Shown: piece by piece, positions 62,110 to 64,000 of the stretch | Position numbering within the stretch: the stretch's first letter is position 1 | Layout of the letters: every line of letters begins with the position of its first letter | DNA from: Sphingobacteriales bacterium | Lineage (GTDB): Bacteria; Bacteroidota; Bacteroidia; Chitinophagales; CAIOSU01 | Length of the DNA: 64,000 bases | Assembly: GCA_027483645.1 (NCBI GenBank) | Contig: JAIXUD010000021.1 | Span: 372,001 to 436,000 of the forward strand | Direction of reading: 5' to 3' | Notes under the pieces: model-generated | Databases searched by the model: none | What the model was told of the DNA's origin: nothing | The model's input: only the letters and a program-made list of their open reading frames with translations | Made by a program: the position numbers and the translations under genes

Positions 62110-63230
62110 GATACCATTTCTGTAATTTTAGAAATACCTACCGCGACTTCAGGAGAGCTGTTACTCTTCCCCACACTAAACCTTAAGCTCGAAAATGCAT
62201 CTTCATTACTCAAGCCCATTGCTGTGAGCACATGTGAAGGTTCTATAATTGCAGAAGTACATGCTGAGCCATTAGATATCATAATGTCCTTTAGTCCCAA
62301 AATAACCGCATCGGCATCAATACCTCTAAAACAAATGTTACTAGTGTTGTAAAGCCGGAGGTTTTTGTGCCCATTTAAAAAGGCATTATCCAAGGCTAAT
62401 AGTTTACTCTCTAATTCATCCCTAAGTTTACCGATGCGCTCTGCATCAGTTATCATTTCTTGGAGTGCTATTTCCGCAGCTTTAGCAAGGCCAACAATAC
62501 CCGGTACATTTAGTGTGCCACTCCGATAACCTTTTTCATGTCCGCCACCGTGCAACAAAGGATGTATTTTTACCTTATTTGCTGCTTGGCCTCTCACATA
62601 CAAAGCCCCTATACCTTTGGGGCCGTAAAATTTATGGCCAGAAAACGCCATCAAATCTATCCCCAATTCTTCTACATCAACTGCCATTTTTCCGACCGCT
62701 TGAGTGGCATCCGTCAAAAATAGCGCACCATTCTCATGAGCGTATTCCGCAATTTCCTTTATGTGTTGTATTACGCCCGTTTCATTGTTGACCAGCATAA
62801 CAGAAACCAAGACAGTATCCTCGCGAATAGTGCTTTTAACAGTAGCCAAATCAAGCAGACCATCAGAATGCACCGGTAAATAGGTTACCTCGTATCCCCT
62901 TTCTTCAAGGTATTTGCACGTATCTAATACAGCATGGTGTTCGGTTGAAACCGTTACAATGTGCTTTCCACCGCTTCTATATGCATCTGCAACACCTTTT
63001 ATAGCCATATTGATGGCTTCTGTGGCCCCAGAGGTGAAAACTATCTCGTGGCCGGTTGCGCCGATTAGCCTGGCAACTTGTTCCCTAGCCTGCTTAACTT
63101 TCTTGCTTATTTTCACGCCAAAGGCATGACTACTAGATGCATTACCGAACTGATCTGTCAGGAACGGCATCATAGCTTCTAATACACGAGGATCGAGGGG
63201 GGTTGTGGCGTTGTTGTCGAGGTAAATCAT
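62094..63230 (-). CDS. sspA: Cysteine desulfurase (SspA/DndA type)
   Basis: A 378-residue PLP enzyme of the NifS/IscS group. MIYLDNNATTPLDPRV, the PLP Lys in FSGHKFYGPKGIG and the catalytic Cys loop SNGSACTS are clear. It releases sulfur from cysteine and passes it to the PAPS-reductase-like SspD. It is encoded on the opposite strand from sspBCD, at the end of the island, as the sulfur donor for phosphorothioation. A role as general Isc/NifS cannot be excluded, but the location favours the Ssp role. Confidence 0.85.
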   Translation of the reverse strand: MIYLDNNATTPLDPRVLEAMMPFLTDQFGNASSSHAFGVKISKKVKQAREQVARLIGATGHEIVFTSGATEAINMAIKGVADAYRSGGKHIVTVSTEHHAVLDTCKYLEERGYEVTYLPVHSDGLLDLATVKSTIREDTVLVSVMLVNNETGVIQHIKEIAEYAHENGALFLTDATQAVGKMAVDVEELGIDLMAFSGHKFYGPKGIGALYVRGQAANKVKIHPLLHGGGHEKGYRSGTLNVPGIVGLAKAAEIALQEMITDAERIGKLRDELESKLLALDNAFLNGHKNLRLYNTSNICFRGIDADAVILGLKDIMISNGSACTSAIIEPSHVLTAMGLSNEDAFSSLRFSVGKSNSSPEVAVGISKITEMVSYRVA

Positions 63231-63417
63231 CCGTGTAAAGATATAAGTAAGGCTAACTAAAGCAACAATCCAAATTTGCTACGACCAAATTTTATGAGCT
63301 TTCGAAACTACTTGACATTCTCTTGAGCAGACAATTGATACTAAAAAAGGATTAGACTGAATACCATATTTTTTGTATTCGTCAGATAAATTTCATATTG
63401 TTGTATAAAAAACAACA

Positions 63418-64000
63418 ATGTCGGTTAAGCTTAAATCAGTTAAGTGGGACAGTAATGAGTTAATTGGGAAATTAACAAAACAAGATATTATTCTTAATAA
63501 TTTAGAAGTAGAAGCATGTAGGGAGCTATTGTGGAATGATTTATGCTCAGAATACGACGCAGAGAATTTGTGTCTATACCTAAAAAAATGTGGCGTAATC
63601 TTTTCAAATGATTTTGAAAGGTTCGAGAAAATTTGGCGTCGAGATGAATTTAATCATTATGTTGGGTTTAGGCACATATACTCCATTCTATATGATGAAC
63701 CCATTAATGAGATAGATAAGAAAATCAGTGCTCGGGAGGTTTCATTCGAGCCCATATCTAGTCTGTTGGAAGATGAGTTTAAAATTTGCCTTTTGCTAGC
63801 ATACGATGAAATAGCTACTACTAAATCCTATTCTCAGGATTACTCTCTCTATGAATCTTTTGGCCCACAACAACTGCTTACATGGATCAAGTGGGTTGCC
63901 CGAGATGAAGCATACCATTTTCATAATTGCTTAAATATTATTCGAGAAGTTCATGCGCCTCGACTACCTGAGGTTTCAGCATTAATCGACCAGTTTATCT
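63418..64000 (+). CDS. Ferritin-like diiron protein (partial, runs off the window)
   Basis: An open frame of 194 codons with no stop before the window end, starting ATG at 63418 (MSVKLKSVKWDSNELIGKL). Motifs of a ferritin-like diiron fold are WRRDEFNHYVGF (ExxH), LLLAYDEIATTKSYSQDY and WVARDEAYHFHNCLNII (ExxH). Such proteins include desaturase-like and N-oxygenase-like enzymes. Function here is unknown. It may be further cargo of the element. The 187 bases before it carry no other gene. Confidence 0.65.
   Translation, partial: MSVKLKSVKWDSNELIGKLTKQDIILNNLEVEACRELLWNDLCSEYDAENLCLYLKKCGVIFSNDFERFEKIWRRDEFNHYVGFRHIYSILYDEPINEIDKKISAREVSFEPISSLLEDEFKICLLLAYDEIATTKSYSQDYSLYESFGPQQLLTWIKWVARDEAYHFHNCLNIIREVHAPRLPEVSALIDQFI

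Larger units (their letters stand above)
44311..64000. mobile_element. Integrated element at tRNA-Asn carrying an Ssp-type defence operon (right end outside window)
   Basis: The left boundary is the truncated tRNA-Asn at 44260-44310. A tyrosine integrase follows directly. A coupling-protein-like ATPase (51881-53506) suggests mobilisation or conjugation, and a defence operon is the cargo. Genes look more AT-rich than those to the left, and the T9SS/word-repeat style of the chromosome disappears. No second attachment site or intact tRNA-Asn is seen up to 64000, so the element continues beyond the window. It might be an ICE, an integrative mobilisable element or a decayed form. Confidence 0.75.

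Overview
This 64 kb window comes from a member of the Bacteroidota, most likely a Chitinophagales/Sphingobacteriales-type environmental lineage (inference). The signs are type IX secretion sorting domains (type A at 3198-6836 and 24191-25849, type B / gliding-motility C-terminal domain at 32661-35402), a short primary sigma factor, promoter -7 elements of the form TAnnTTTG, a Bacteroidota-type tyrosine integrase, and a sdhC-sdhA-sdhB operon. The left two thirds look like ordinary chromosome. The right third, from about 44.3 kb to the window end, is an integrated element with a lower apparent GC content.

Chromosomal part (1-44.2 kb). It opens with the tail of a SpoIIE-type phosphatase, then a semialdehyde dehydrogenase, a decayed subtilase gene, a 1212-residue beta-propeller surface protein, and a DinB-DnaE translesion pair. 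An operon at 13498-16963 encodes a histidine kinase with an ethylene-receptor-like copper-binding membrane domain, a receiver-PAS-kinase hybrid and a single-domain response regulator. After it come hisF-hisIE, rpoD, a secreted M43 metalloprotease, a group 3 truncated globin, a YciO/Sua5-type protein, riboflavin synthase, the succinate dehydrogenase operon, a dienoyl-CoA-reductase-like SDR, an SGNH hydrolase and an FTR1 iron permease. The sdh operon and the iron permease share a nearly identical 17-bp palindrome at their promoters, so a common metal-responsive regulator is likely.

Intergenic spaces of the chromosomal part are rich in repeats. One group consists of low-complexity 'word' arrays (variants of AACCAATAACCAATC, AGACACAAGACATAAGAC, GTCCATCGTCTATCGTCC), often as two arms in opposite orientation and often running into the stop codon of a gene. 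There is also a 225-bp MITE-like element, a dispersed 50-bp repeat with copies near 7.7 and 40.9 kb, and several strong terminator hairpins.

Integrated element (44.3 kb to beyond the right edge). A truncated tRNA-Asn(GTT) 3' half at 44260-44310 marks one attachment site, next to a tyrosine integrase. Then come a four-gene membrane/lipoprotein operon of unknown function, a protein with a possible nucleoside-deoxyribosyltransferase-like C-terminus, and a TraG/VirD4-like coupling ATPase. The cargo is a seven-gene operon (53642-62109): a DUF4007 protein, a large P-loop ATPase and a PAPS-reductase-like protein, matching SspB-SspC-SspD of single-strand DNA phosphorothioation, followed without a break by a deoxyribosyltransferase-like protein, a one-pass membrane protein, a GHKL ATPase and a GIY-YIG-like nuclease. 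A convergent cysteine desulfurase (SspA/DndA type) completes the sulfur pathway. No SspE-like restriction protein is visible, so the four trailing genes are the best candidate for a new phosphorothioate-linked defence module. The window ends inside a ferritin-like diiron protein.
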